Part shown: in pieces, positions 1 through 10,972 of the stretch | Numbering within the stretch: the stretch's first letter is position 1 | Layout of the letters: each line of letters starts with the position of its first letter | DNA from: Trema orientale | Lineage: Eukaryota > Streptophyta > Magnoliopsida > Rosales > Cannabaceae | DNA: 64,000 nucleotides | Assembly: GCA_002914845.1 (NCBI GenBank) | Contig: JXTC01000043.1 | Span: forward strand, 1,248,334-1,312,333 | Direction of reading: 5' to 3' | Made by a program: the position numbers and the translations under genes | The notes under the pieces: generated by a model | The model's database searches: none | Told to the model about the DNA's origin: nothing | Seen by the model: only the letters and a program-made list of their open reading frames with translations

Positions 1-2885
1 GAAAAACGACACCAAGTTGACAAAAACGACAGACTTCTTTCCGATTACCGACGACCTTCTCCACAACATTCTGTCAAGACTACCGGCCGTGTCGTTTGCT
101 CGGGCGGCCTGCGTGAGCAAGTCATGGAACCGGCTCTGTAACCAGGTCCTCTCTCGCCCTAAGCTCGCCTCTGCCCTCTCTCTCGATCCTTCTCCGGAGG
201 TACCTACTTTCCCATCTTTAAACATTTTCTCTCGTCCTTACTTTCCACTTTTCCCCGTGTTTGTTTGCCGGGAAAATTTCGGACCTTTTGAGAATTTGCC
301 GTAATTGATATAGATTGCTGTGAGAGAGGTTGTTGATAAGGTTCTTGCGGAGCCAATTCGACCCCATTTCGTTATTGCAAGTGTTGGAAGTGGGTTTCGC
401 TTGTATGAAGTTTTCAGGCTTGTATGTGATATTTCCCTTTTGGCTTTTTTGTTTTTTGTTTCTGTTTTTTTGAAATTTTTGGAAATGTTGTTTTTCTTAC
501 TGTTGATGATGCAGATATCAAGGGAATTGGGTCCTAAAACCCCAGTAATTATATCAACTGCTAATGGAATAATTGGAAAAGATGCTCTTACTGATGAAGT
601 TAAAGAGGTTTATTTCTTTGTGAGTGTTACTTTTAAATTGATGTGAATGTTCAAAATGAAGCCAAAAGCTAATACTTTACTTCTTTAATTGGGGGAAAAA
701 ATTGATAGGTCAAGTGGGTTAATTTTGGAGGAGATCTGAGCGATGATGATGGCTCAATAACTGCAGAAGATGATAACCATGGCATAGTTTTGACTGTTGG
801 GTTTGTACCGGGACTTTCAGTTGATGTTGTCCCACTGTTACGACCAACAAAGGTGACAAATTCTGTGCCATAACCCCAACTGCTAAGTTGATTATTTCTT
901 TTTAGTTTTTGCAGCTTGTGATATGTAGCTTTGTTATATTGATTGTTTATTGAGCAAGCAGCTCTTTTGTCTTTATGCAGCTTCAACTGGAAAATAACAC
1001 TGATATTGATGAAAATTTTGATTGGCATCAGGAACCTCGACGCGCATTGCTTGATAATTTTGTCACAGATATAAGAGAATACACTGCCTCTGTTTCGGGT
1101 TGTAGATCCCCAGTTGGGATTGTACTCTTTGGAGTAAGTTTTTTGGTTGCTCTATCATTTGTACTTGCTATGAGATCTAGCATTGATTATGTTGCTAAGC
1201 TCTGACATCATAGATGGCACAGGAAGGGCTTGTTGACATGAAACCAATACTTAACATTTTGGGTGAGTTTCCTGCGATTTCAATAATCTTCCTTTCAGTT
1301 TTTTTTCACCGAAAAAAAAAGAAAAAAGAAAAAACAAAAACAAAGGTGGAAGGGAGATGATATGTTGTTCAGTGAAAAAGGCAAGTTAAAGAAATATTTT
1401 GTATCTGTTTCCTTGGTCGATGGTTATGGACTTATGGTTATGTATCGTTTGATATTTATTTGTTAAGCTCCTTTTTTTTTTTGTTGGTTAATTACATCTC
1501 AAACATTTCAGATTATGCTATGCCCAAGGAGACTGCCATTGTTGGTGATGAGAGAGGTCGGTTTTTGTACAGGAGTGGAAATGAGTCCAGAAATTTCTGT
1601 GGAAGTGCAAAATACTTTACTGATGCTGTTGCTCTTGTATTTGCAAGGGATAGAAATAGAGCTTGTGGTACTTGCTTTTATTCTCAGATTAACAAGATGG
1701 CTTGCTGTTAATACTTAATACCGTTTGTAGCCTTTTGCTTAACAATTTTTCTGATTTTTATCTTTTCTGGTTTGATGTAAATAAACAGGCATGGGGAACA
1801 TACAATTCCATGTTGCATTATCCAATGGAGTGTCAGCAGTTGGTCCCAGATACAAGGCAGTTTCTGTCAAAAGGAACTGTTCTGATAATTCTACTTGGCT
1901 TACGGCTAAACTAGAAGGGCAACAAGTGGTTCTTGATGGGCAAAGAATATTGACTGATATCGATAATGCGGTATGCTAGCATGACAAAGTTGTTCTTGCT
2001 GTTTTTTTTTTTGAAAGGCTAGCGTGACAAAGTTGTAGCTATCAGTTTGTATTTGTGGCCTTTTTGGAAATTTTAGACACTTTGAGATGGTAATTCTGAA
2101 CTTTTGTCACATTATATGTCGATTTATGACAGTTGGGGGATCATGTTGATTCTTCTGATCTGTACATTGGGGTTACAAAAAGGAGAAATTGTTCTATCCG
2201 ATCAGAAAAGCCAAGATTGATAACATCCTTATCATTCCATGGACTTGTAGGGTAATATATGGAACTTCTTTCCCTTTTTACTCTCTTTCTTCTTCTTTTC
2301 TGCTTGGATCTTTATATTCTTTTTGTTATGTAATTCCTTTGGCATACCACACGTACTTGCACCAAAGATTATACCACAATTCCAATACTGTAACAGTTTA
2401 TTTCATTCTTTTGTCCAATACTGTAACAGTTTATTTCATTCTTTTGTTTCAATTTTGACATGAACCTGTTTTATAGGGGAGATGAAGAGTATCTTTACGT
2501 AAGTGGTGACGGCATAAGAACTGGGGATTACTTTCAGTTCTACCGTTCGGATCCTGATGCTGCATTACGCTCAATCCGCAGTGTCACTCTAAGCCTAAAA
2601 AACCTGAAGCTAGATCAAAATCAGAAGATTAACTGTTCTGAAGTTTTTGGAGGTTTGATTTTCTCATGTTATGGCCGCGATGAACCGTTTTTCACATGCG
2701 AGAACATTGACAGCTCCCCGTTTTTTGAGAACTTTCCCAACATTCCATTTGCTGGAATATTTTGTGGAGGGGAAATTGGGCGTAGTTCTTCAAGTTTGAT
2801 TGAGGAAGGTCAGCAAGAAAGCCCTGTCAGCTGCTGTCTACACGTCTATAGCGCTGTTTATCTTGTAATGTCATATACTCCGTAG
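1..2885 (+). CDS. F-box protein with FIST domains (At5g63520-like), 5' partial, 10 visible coding exons
   Basis: Probable substrate receptor of an SCF E3 ubiquitin ligase. Exons that join in phase: 1-199 (first codon before the window), 314-421, 515-607, 709-852, 981-1133, 1214-1262, 1512-1667, 1789-1970, 2133-2251, 2477-2885; every intron is GT-AG. Exon 1 holds the F-box (LLHNILSRLPAVSFARAACV, then SKSWNRLC). Later exons match the FIST N-terminal domain (AEPIRPHFVIASVG; PVIISTANGIIGKDA; GIVLTVGFVPGLSVDVVPLL) and the FIST C-terminal domain (GGLIFSCYGRD, NIPFAGIFCGGEIG, LHVYSAVYLVMSYTP, stop at 2883-2885). The reading frame is open upstream of the first bases, and the only in-window initiation candidate is a TTG at 17, so the start codon must lie to the left. 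The 'LRR' in the usual database name of this family is not visible here. Exon borders were placed by eye; the 1214 border is the least certain. The family's target protein is unknown to me. Confidence 0.9.
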
Positions 2886-4560
2886 ATTTGCTTGTTACTT
2901 ACCTGGTTTGCTTAGATTCGGATGTTTCTGAATGAAATGTAATATGCTTGTATGAGACTTTTTAGTAATAACACATGTACAAGATGATATTTATGTTTTG
3001 TTGTTTCTGAGTGAATTCTTGAATTAAGGGTATTGCTTTATGTGCATTTATCTAAATCCAATTCGAATTGAATTAAGTTCTTCCTTTTTTGAGGTAGGAC
3101 TAAGAAACTTTAGTGGTTTTGATATCTGTGTCTACCAACAGTATACAGTAGAGGACATTTGAAATACTCAAATGCGCTTCTCTTTAGTCTAAGCTTGTTG
3201 TGCTAAAGGGTATTTGTCACTTAAATTAGGAAGCATAAACCATTTTCCATAAAAAGGATTTTTGATCGGGCAAAGACGAAAATGGCATTCGATTTTTTTG
3301 GTGATGGAAAATGGACGACAATAGGACCATTCCGTAGGACTACTTTTGCGAACTGTTCTCTAGGATGACTTCACCCATTTTCAACGATTTTTGAAGGCGA
3401 TGTTTTTCTTCTGTTAATCACCCACCGTCGATTCCGAACGCGGTTAGGGTTGTTTGAACTAGATGTTTCTTCGTCGCTTCTGGCTGGTTCAATAGTAGTG
3501 TTTTCCTTATTATGTTAGGGTGATACCCTAGTGTAATCTTGTGCCTTGTTGTGCTAAGGTATTACTCATAGTCTAGCCAGGCCTATGCTCATTGCTCATC
3601 TCAAAAATAGTTAATGAAACTAGGAAGTATTTTGTCAAAAATTAGGAAGTATTTTGTCTTTCTTAATATATCCATATGATTCTTCAAAAAAAAACAAAAA
3701 TTATATCCATAGGAAAATCTAAGACTTAAGGTAAAGTTTAGACACGTGGAGGATTTGACACTTTTACTTGAACAATATATAACTGTACAATCTGAAAGAA
3801 GCTCCACAGGATAATGTTTAGCTTAAGAATTGGTGCAAAATATTCAAATACAGTCTCCATTGTCATGGTACAAGTGGCTTGAGCTTAGTAACCTTTTGGA
3901 AACCTGACACTGTGCATTCCCATCTGCATTAAAAGAACTAAAAAAGGATATATAATTCACCGAGTAAAAGTAAGAACAAAAGAGGATATATAACTCACCG
4001 AGTAAAAGTAAGAATATTCATGAGCAAAATATGAATAGGCGTGATCATGGTCTTGTTATCATTGACTGATAAACATAACACGTTTTCTAAATTTTACTAA
4101 CCCGTAAAACCGTAATGAGAATGCAAAGAAGGAAAATATTTTTCTTTCCCATCCCTAGTGTTTACTCACACATCGATACAAGTTTTGATGAATTTTTCAC
4201 ATAATTATTAAAATCGGTAAGTGACAACTAAATTATTGATTCCTCCTCATTTCTCTTCAAAACACTTTACCTTTACGATTTTTTTCATTATAGATTTGTA
4301 AACACGCCTTAACTTTCTTGAAAAATGCACAAAAGAATGAAGAATAGCTACGAACCGGTGGACTGATTATTTACATCATTCAGACTCCAATTTTGGACTC
4401 TATGATAAACGTTGTGACTTGTGAATGAGATAAGAAACAAAATGGTGATTAACTTATTATGAAGATGCAAAATTCAATCATGATGATACGATGTGCCTCA
4501 CTGAATGAATATGTGTAAAGGCATAAGCTAATTAAAGAGTTACCTAGTAAATTAAATCAA
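2886..4560. other. Intergenic, no gene recognised
   Basis: AT-rich DNA downstream of the F-box gene. The probable 3' UTR runs a few hundred bases past 2885. A 38-base direct repeat (unit containing TCACCGAGTAAAAGTAAGAA) occurs twice at about 3945-4013. Around 3240-3600 there is slightly GC-richer sequence with no open frame; it may be an old retroelement remnant, but I cannot assign it. Confidence 0.5.
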
Positions 4561-4842
4561 ATTAAAAAAAATGTGAGGAAAGGAGTCGAGATATTGGCAC
4601 GGCTCAATCAAATAAAAGGACCCAACTTTTGGGAGATTTGATTTGATTGAGCCATTCCAATATCCCACCATTTTCAGCAAAACAAGAAAAATAGTGACCA
4701 AAAATAGGAAACCAACAAATTCACCTCTTTCATAACCATGTCTTAGACTTTCCATTTCCCTTCTTTGATGCCTCAATAGTAGCCAGTTGAAGCTTGTATG
4801 ATTAGGAAAGGAGAATATACATATATATATATATATAGACAT
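4552..4842 (-). CDS. Small ORF running through the MIR171 hairpin (possible miRNA-encoded peptide)
   Basis: An ATG at 4842 (minus) opens a frame of about 96 codons that continues through the whole miR171 foldback and stops at 4552. The predicted peptide has a hydrophobic stretch (FVGFLFLVTIFLVLLKMVG) after a basic segment (LLLRHQRREMESLRHGYERG), so it could be membrane-associated. A second in-frame ATG starts MESLRHGYERGE. Some plant primary miRNAs, including miR171 members, are reported to encode short regulatory peptides (miPEPs) from their 5' region. It is only an inference that this frame is translated. An ORF of this length in AT-rich DNA can arise by chance, and its overlap with the hairpin suggests that RNA structure, not protein, is what is conserved. 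Confidence 0.2.
   Translation of the reverse strand: MSIYIYICIFSFPNHTSFNWLLLRHQRREMESLRHGYERGEFVGFLFLVTIFLVLLKMVGYWNGSIKSNLPKVGSFYLIEPCQYLDSFPHIFFNLI
4570..4690 (-). ncRNA. MIR171: MIR171 precursor hairpin
   Basis: Read on the minus strand, a 21-nt segment at 4610-4590 starts TGATTGAGCCGTGCC and ends AATATC, identical to a widespread plant miR171 mature form. The opposite arm (4664-4644) reads GATATTGGAATGGCTCAATC. It pairs along its full length with one mismatch and one G-U in the middle, giving a typical MIR171 foldback with the mature strand in the 3' arm. The terminal loop is about 33 nt and contains a small CCCAA/TTGGG stem. miR171 directs cleavage of GRAS-family SCL6/HAM transcription factor mRNAs, which control shoot meristem maintenance and branching. 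The gene sits alone between the F-box and gamma-CAL genes. The other strand also folds, but would put the canonical mature sequence in antisense, so minus is preferred. Hairpin edges are approximate. Confidence 0.93.
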
Positions 4843-4968
4843 ATGTATAGTTGGTGTGAAATGGAAGTGCTTGGCAAATAAGAAAATTAAGAAGGAAAGT
4901 TGAAATAATGGAGGGTCATTGGGAAAATGGTTGAGATGTCGATATCTTAGTTTCACTAGTAAGACCCA

Positions 4969-4985
4969 TAATCTATATAAAAATT
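4969..4985 (-). promoter_or_regulatory. Possible TATA box of the MIR171 transcript
   Basis: The minus strand reads TTTTTATATAGATTATG about 360 bases upstream of the mature miRNA. It is the only TATA-like element I noticed close upstream of the hairpin, and it would place transcription start near 4940. A (GA)n tract on the same strand lies about 220 bases further upstream. AT-rich plant DNA contains many such strings, so this is weak. Confidence 0.3.
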
Positions 4986-5189
4986 TCCAGTACGGCCTTT
5001 CTTCAATGCATAATGGTTCATGACATTGTCACCAAGTGCCCAAGAAGGTTCCTTATGACTGGAAATTGCCTTTTCATTTCCAATAGTGCTTCTAATGGTC
5101 TAACAAGATTGTTTTTATTATCATTTTATCATTGTTATCATCCTTCATTGCTTAAAACCCAATTAAATAATAGAAAAAAAGCTTATGTT

Positions 5190-5214
5190 CCTCTCTCTCT
5201 CTCTCTCTCTCTCT
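5190..5214. repeat. (CT)n microsatellite
   Basis: Uninterrupted CT dinucleotides (GA on the minus strand, upstream of MIR171). Confidence 0.95.
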
Positions 5215-5975
5215 TATAATTTTTTTTTTTCAAAAAAAAAAAACCCCTTATGTGGGCAGTTTTTGGATCAATTTAAGCTACACCTACAAATGATTAACTG
5301 AACAGTGTTTCCAATCTTTGTATGGAATCAGAATGTCATTGGTGCTTTCTCTCACAAATGGGCCATATGGTTTTTAATCTAAATAATAAAACATGATAAT
5401 ACCCCTAGTTAATAACTTATAATATCTAAGAAGGTCACATTTGTTAGGGCTGCATACCAAAAAGGTTATTGAAAAGCCTCTTTGGAATCGCCATAATATA
5501 CCTCTCTAGATTTGTGTTTGGCAAGAAATAATACAACAAAATTAGAGCAAAAATAATAAATTATGCCCCAATTATGTATATATTTTCCAAGTGGTGAGCC
5601 CTCCTGTAAGTGGTTTGTTCATTATCTCCACTAAAAACACAAAGAAACGAAAGATTCGATAATCATAGACTAATATATACCTAAATTCTTGTCCTGTTTG
5701 CTTGACAATGTAGTGCATATTGTATTACTACATTAAATAAATACTTTGAATACAAGACTGGGTTTGGCCCCGATATGATAATAAAGCAAAAGCTTGAAAT
5801 TTTTGCCCTTCGAGATTTTTTTCTCCTCTGTATAAAATGGCTCTCTCACTCACAATACGACCAACCAAAGTTGGCTTCGGATACCTAGTCTTTCCACAAA
5901 AATTACGATTTACGAGTGTTTTTGTACTAAGCAAAAATTACAAACAGGTGAGAATACCTCTTCTCTCTTAATAAA
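5215..5975. other. Intergenic, no gene recognised
   Basis: AT-rich sequence between the (CT)n tract and the foldback repeat. Only short chance ORFs are seen. Confidence 0.5.
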
Positions 5976-6523
5976 AGGATAAATGACGTTATTAGTCTCT
6001 AAAACAAGAGAAAATTCTCACTTTAATCCTTACATTTTGAATTTTGCTATATTAGTACTTAACTTAATAAAAATATTTCATTTTAGTCATTTTTATTACA
6101 TTTTTTTTATTCTCAACAAAATGACAACATGAGATGCATTTGTCATTTTGTGTTATTCATTTCAACAAAATATTATATTTTAAACAGTTCAACACTACAC
6201 TCTTATCCATTATGCAACTAATTTTTGTTCAACTAATCATTTTTAAACTACTTTAATTCATATTCTAACATCTTTATAGTGCTAGATTATGCTTCTGGAT
6301 ATAAAATAAATACAACATAAAAGCACGGTTGTCTTATGTGCTCATTGTGGTAAGAATAAAATGGAATATATAACAAGAATGACTAAAATGAAATTTTTTT
6401 AATATTTCAAGAATCAAAATGACAAAACTAAAATTTAAGGAACAAAGTGAGTCATTTCTCATAATTTAGGGACCAAGAGAATTATTTATCTTTAAAAGTC
6501 CCTAAAAGGGTTATTTATCTTTA
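5976..6523. mobile_element. Foldback MITE with long imperfect terminal inverted repeats
   Basis: The left arm (GGATAAATGACGTTATTAGT, then CTCTAAAACAAGAG and CTCACTTTAATCC) is matched in inverse orientation by the right arm, which reads GAGTCATTTCTCATAATTTAG, then GGGACCAAGAG and GGGTTATTTATC (each quoted in part). The arms are each over 100 bases and share the internal motif CATTTTAGTCATT, inverted. There is no coding capacity. The target duplication is not clear, so the superfamily is not assigned. Confidence 0.65.
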
Positions 6524-7446
6524 AACGTAGAAGGTAGACCATAGTTTATCATCTTAAAATCCAACCAAGAAAATGTAGAGTATTCCAACAACCAGTATAA
6601 ACAACAGTTGCTTATCCCAAACTTAGTGGGTTCCATTTTTCCTTTTTTTCCTTCAAAGAAAAAAGTTGTACGATCTGTAAGGTGCTCATATGGTACAACT
6701 ACCAAGTATTTGGTATTTAAAACATACAAACGAGGCTAACAGGGCAAGCTCCTCCAATGGCACAACATGCAAGGATTTCCCTAAAAGCAGGTAAAGGGCT
6801 AAGCAAAGACTAAAGAAAACAAAAACCTAGCGGGTGGAATATTATTATTATTTTCACCAACTATGAGAATCTATGATCTCAGTCCAAGCAAGTATATGGT
6901 CAGAGTCCAACAAGGCAACAATGATCCAGGACACCGTTCACCGTTGTTAGGGAATATGCTTTTCCTATATCTTATAAGTATTAAAAAAGGCCTATTCACT
7001 TTCGGATATGTCAGTTACTTGGGGTTAGTATATTAGATCTTGATAACTCATCCGAGTCATTTAGATCATTCTGCAGAAGCAACTCAAACAAATTTTTCAA
7101 TGCCTAAAAGACGATGCATATTAACATTAGGACAATTTGAGGATGTCTTCAATCATACAAGGAAAAGTAACAATGGTTTCTCTTCTTAATGTCTTGTGAA
7201 AACAAATTTTATGCATGAACCGCCCGGTACGAGCACAAGAAAGGAAATGTCGAGCACAATTTCCACACACGTGCCTTTCTCAATTACAAAAATCCTTCAA
7301 AATAATTCTTTCAATTGCCAGAAAAATCAAAATACAAAGTGAACTCTCAAAAAGCTTTGCTCTATGTCTCGGAGCTGCTTATTTCCTTACAAGGAACACC
7401 TCCAACTAAAAGTTACATGTAAACATGACAATAAATATAAAAATTA
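6524..7446. other. Intergenic; probable 3' flank of the gamma-CAL gene
   Basis: No gene seen. The last few hundred bases before 7447 are presumably the gamma-CAL 3' UTR, which is transcribed from the minus strand. Confidence 0.5.
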
Positions 7447-10400
7447 TCAGATAGAGATCCCCAAGGACTTCTTGAACTCCTCAACCTCCAAGTACACTGT
7501 GGAGTAAGGAAGGAACTCAGAGAAATGTTCTTTGCTCAGATCATTAATTGCAACGGCAAGTTTTGGGATCTCTAAGGTCTCTTCATGCGATAGAGTTCGG
7601 ACAAACCGTGCTGGATTTCCAGCCCAAAGTTCGCCAGTTGGAATTCTCCTCCCCGGGGGAACCACAGATCCAGCCTCAAGGATAGAATGGGTCTCCACCA
7701 ATGAACCTTCCATGAGAATGGAGTGCTGCCCAATAATGCATTCTGGCTCAATTGTGCAGGACCTCAAAAGACAGTATGCACCTATTGTCACAAACCTCTC
7801 AATAGATGTCTCTGCTGGAAGGCCTGAGATAGAAAAGTAAAATAAAATGTAGATTGTAAACGAGGTCCAGGAATACATCAGCTAAACTTCCATTAATAAA
7901 AAAGTAAAATCCAAAAGCTCAGATCCTTTGTATTCAAAAATAAAGCAAATCGGAAGCCAGTGTACGTGGGGATATATACACTGTAGCGTAAATTGAAGGC
8001 TGTTTCCAGGGAAGAATACTATTAAAATCATTTGCAAAATAAGATACAATTGTGATGATGTAATCTGTCATAATTTTCTGTTTACGTTCAGGAATATATT
8101 TATAAATGCGTCTCAAAGATTAGTAGTTATGAGTCCTCATTAGTTCCTAGGTTTCTAGTTGGTTTGATAGCTAGGTTGAAGTCAGTTTCCAATGCTACTT
8201 AAAGGCTGTAATACCCTGTAATCAGATGAAGTTTTGATCTCAGATTAATAAAATATCAGGCCCAAGTCTATTTTCTTCAAGAACTGTCTCTTAAGACCTT
8301 GCATGAGGCTGAACTACAAGATTTTCTCTCTGCTTTGCCATATGTGTATCGTTTCTCAAAACGTTGAAAGCTACAAATAAATATTTCGGTTCTTAAATGA
8401 ATTCGCTAAAAGATATCTGCAACAGGCATCATAAAGATATACTGAGGTAATTATGTGTCAGATTTTTCTGGTTCACAATAGTGGATCTATAAGTGTGCAT
8501 CTAATGTTATTCAGTATCAGGAAGTAGCTTAAAAAAGGCTGAAACCTGAACAGGAGGAGGAGGGGGAAGCTATGACAGCTGACAGAAGGACAACACAAAG
8601 GAAACCCGCAAAACTGAAATAAAATAGGAGATATGATCCAATTGAGATGCCTTCACAGAATTTTTCCAAAAATACAATATATGATGGCATTGAGTAGAAG
8701 ATAAAATTATATACCCAAACAGCCACGAAATTTATCCAGGACGGAGCAAATGGAGTGAGGTTGTCATTTAACTGAATGTCAATGCTTATTCATACACAGA
8801 GTGAATCCAAAAGTCAATTGGTAACCTAATTGGAAAACTACTTGTATAAAAATTTGATGATATATTCGTGTTTATACAAGTACACAAGCAGGGGGCTCAT
8901 CGCCCATGCAAGGGAGCAGCAAGCTAAATTTACAAACCAAATGCATGTATTTTCATGTACCCTCATGCAAACAAGGAAATTGCCAGATGTATCAGGAATC
9001 CTACTTTCAAATACCCACACTAATTACAAACCAAACATGCAACAATCTTATCCATTAGTTAAGGGATCCGAAAAATCTCATCTCTGCCTCAGTATTTAAA
9101 ATGTCAAGTAGAATGGAGCCTTACTACTATAAAGATCAGAGAAACTGTGATAAGCCATATTGTTACTAAAAAATTGAAGGCCATCCATTTTCATGAACAG
9201 GATTGAATACCCAATAACTGCAACCGTTTAGGCTAGTCAACTAAGTCTATTGGTTGCAACAAAGAATGAAAAAGCAATCTCTACATGGTGAAATCAGTAA
9301 CCTAACCAACCCTCAGCTCCTAAATACATGAAAAACTTCCCCCTACTAATCATTCTGAGATGATGTCTCAGCTCCAAGATACATGAAAATTTCTAAATTC
9401 CCTATTTCTTGCTTTTCATATGAAGCTGATCAATCATCGACCCCATCAGTCATTCGGAGGCAAACTCCCAGTTACACTATGATATTCGGTCCCAGTTCCT
9501 AAATTCACTAAATTCCAACTTTTCTTGTTTCCACCCGCTTTTGCCTAGTTTTCTTGATAACTCACATCAGTTATTTACTCTACCACACAATCCCAGGCTC
9601 CCAGCTCCTAGATACATAAAATAACCCTTTTTATGAGCTGATTAACCTTATCACTCAGAGGCAAACTCCCATTTAAACTAGATCATACAGTCCCAGTTCA
9701 AAAATACAATAAATTCCACCTTTTGTTGTTCTCCCCCATTGCTTTTCCCTGGTTTTCTTGATTGCCCACATCAGTTATTTACACTATCACATAGTCCCAC
9801 CTCCTAAATACACAAAATTCCAAAATTTCTTTTCCTTCCCCCTACATTTTCCCGGTTTTCTCTACCCACGTCAGTTGCTTACACTATCACAGAGTCCCAA
9901 CTCCTTAATACACAAAAATCCCATATTTCCTTGCTTTTCCTCCTACTATTCCCTGGTTTTATTGAACACCAACATCAGTTAAAGAGACGCACACAGGAAA
10001 CTATGAATTCCAAGCTATAAATTTCAGCTGCCAACAAAAATTGCCACTAAAAACCCAACTATTTCACCAAGAAGTAAGTGCAAAACAAGACTTTCCCTTT
10101 ACCACATTTCAACACAAACCAAATACACCCACAATGAAAAAACGCATAATCACAACAAGAATTAAAAAAATAAACACAAAATCCAAAAACCCATTTTCCA
10201 TAAAAACACGAAAATGGAGAATTAGGAACCTGTGGGGGAAGACCAAGCGGCGTGAATGACGCTTCGCTCCTGGACATTGGAGCAGAACCCAACTGTGATC
10301 TTGTTGAGATCGCCCCGGAGGACGGACCCGGCCCAAACCGAGGCCCCGTCGCAGACGGTGACCTGGCCGGCTAAGACCACGTTTGGCGCCACGTAAGCGT

Positions 10401-10590
10401 CGACGGCCACCTTGGGGACCCACTGCCCCAGCGGGATTATCTTCCTCTGACCTCGGTAGTCCCATTTGACTCGATCGGACGACGGGTTTACGGCCTTTGC
10501 AGCCTCCGTCGAAAGCCCCCGGTGCAGGAGGCTCTGCTGGGCCGAGATTGACGTTAGAGCCTTCCTCGAGATTCGAGCTAAAGCCGCCAT
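7447..10590 (-). CDS. Gamma carbonic anhydrase-like protein, mitochondrial complex I subunit (GAMMA-CAL), two exons
   Basis: Subunit of the carbonic-anhydrase domain on the matrix side of plant mitochondrial NADH dehydrogenase (complex I). Exon 1 is 10590-10230 and exon 2 is 7823-7447, joined in phase 1 across a 2.4-kb GT-AG intron, giving about 245 residues, close to the family's usual length. Residues 1-30 (MAALARISRKALTSISAQQS...) are Arg/Ser/Ala-rich with no acidic residue, as in a mitochondrial presequence. The body is a left-handed beta-helix of hexapeptide repeats (KVAVDAYVAPNVVLAGQVTV, DGASVWAGSVLRGDLNKITV). The C-terminus is helical (EIPKLAVAINDLSKEHFSEF). It is CAL, not CA: where true gamma-CAs have the zinc-ligand motif around H-x-T-I-G-H, this has RFVTIGAYCLLRSC, so it is probably not an active zinc enzyme. 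The start is the first ATG after a GA/CT-rich leader. Two site II elements lie just upstream. Confidence 0.95.
7824..10229 (-). other. Large intron of the gamma-CAL gene
   Basis: The single intron has a donor G|GTTCCT and acceptor TCTCAG|GCC on the minus strand. It holds no gene that I recognise; its only notable content is the tandem repeat at 9330-9985. Confidence 0.85.
9330..9985. repeat. Degenerate tandem repeat (about 100-base period) inside the gamma-CAL intron
   Basis: The phrase CACATCAGTTATTTAC recurs at about 9566, 9767, 9868 (CACGTCAGTTGCTTAC) and 9971 (ACATCAGTTA). Each copy is followed by a cassette with TCCCAG/ACTCCTAAATACA and a TTTTCCCTGGTTTTCTTGA block. Spacings are about 200, 100 and 100 bases. 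Copies are diverged, so the array is old. Confidence 0.7.
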
Positions 10591-10735
10591 TAGAGAGAGA
10601 GAGGGGGGGAGAGACGGAGAGAGTGGAAAAATTGGTAATGGAAGAGAAAGATGAGGGGAGATCGTGAATACGTAAATGGGCCGGACAAGTACAGGTCTGT
10701 ATTCTATTTGGGCTAAGTTTCAGAAGGGGCCGAAT
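10591..10735 (-). promoter_or_regulatory. Leader and site II elements of the gamma-CAL promoter
   Basis: Directly upstream of the start is a CT-rich leader (GAGAGAGAGGGGG on the plus strand). Beyond it lie TGGGCC (10677-10682) and TGGGCT (10709-10714). Site II elements (TGGGCC/T), bound by TCP factors, are characteristic of plant nuclear genes for the mitochondrial respiratory chain, which fits this product. Confidence 0.6.
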
Positions 10736-10972
10736 AGAATACAGGCAATAGTTCTATCATTTATGCACGTCACGTTAACTAAATACGAAAAAGCGATAAT
10801 AACATCAAAATACTTTTGCTTTCAACTTTTCTGCAAAAAAAAATCCTGACTTTTAAATATCTATAAAATAATACCCTCATTTTTAAATTTCTATAAAATA
10901 TTACTTCGATTTTTGAATTTCTATAAAATAATATTCTACAAAAATCTAACTTAGCATTATTCTGGGATTTAT
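10736..10972. other. AT-rich spacer with short direct repeats
   Basis: The phrase TTTCTATAAAATAAT recurs three times at about 10,856-10,935. No gene. Confidence 0.5.

Noticed and set aside
7532-7840. Plus-strand 102-codon frame
   Set aside because: Antisense of gamma-CAL exon 2.
10109-10465. Alternative minus frame rich in Arg/Gly
   Set aside because: Out-of-frame reading of gamma-CAL exon 1.
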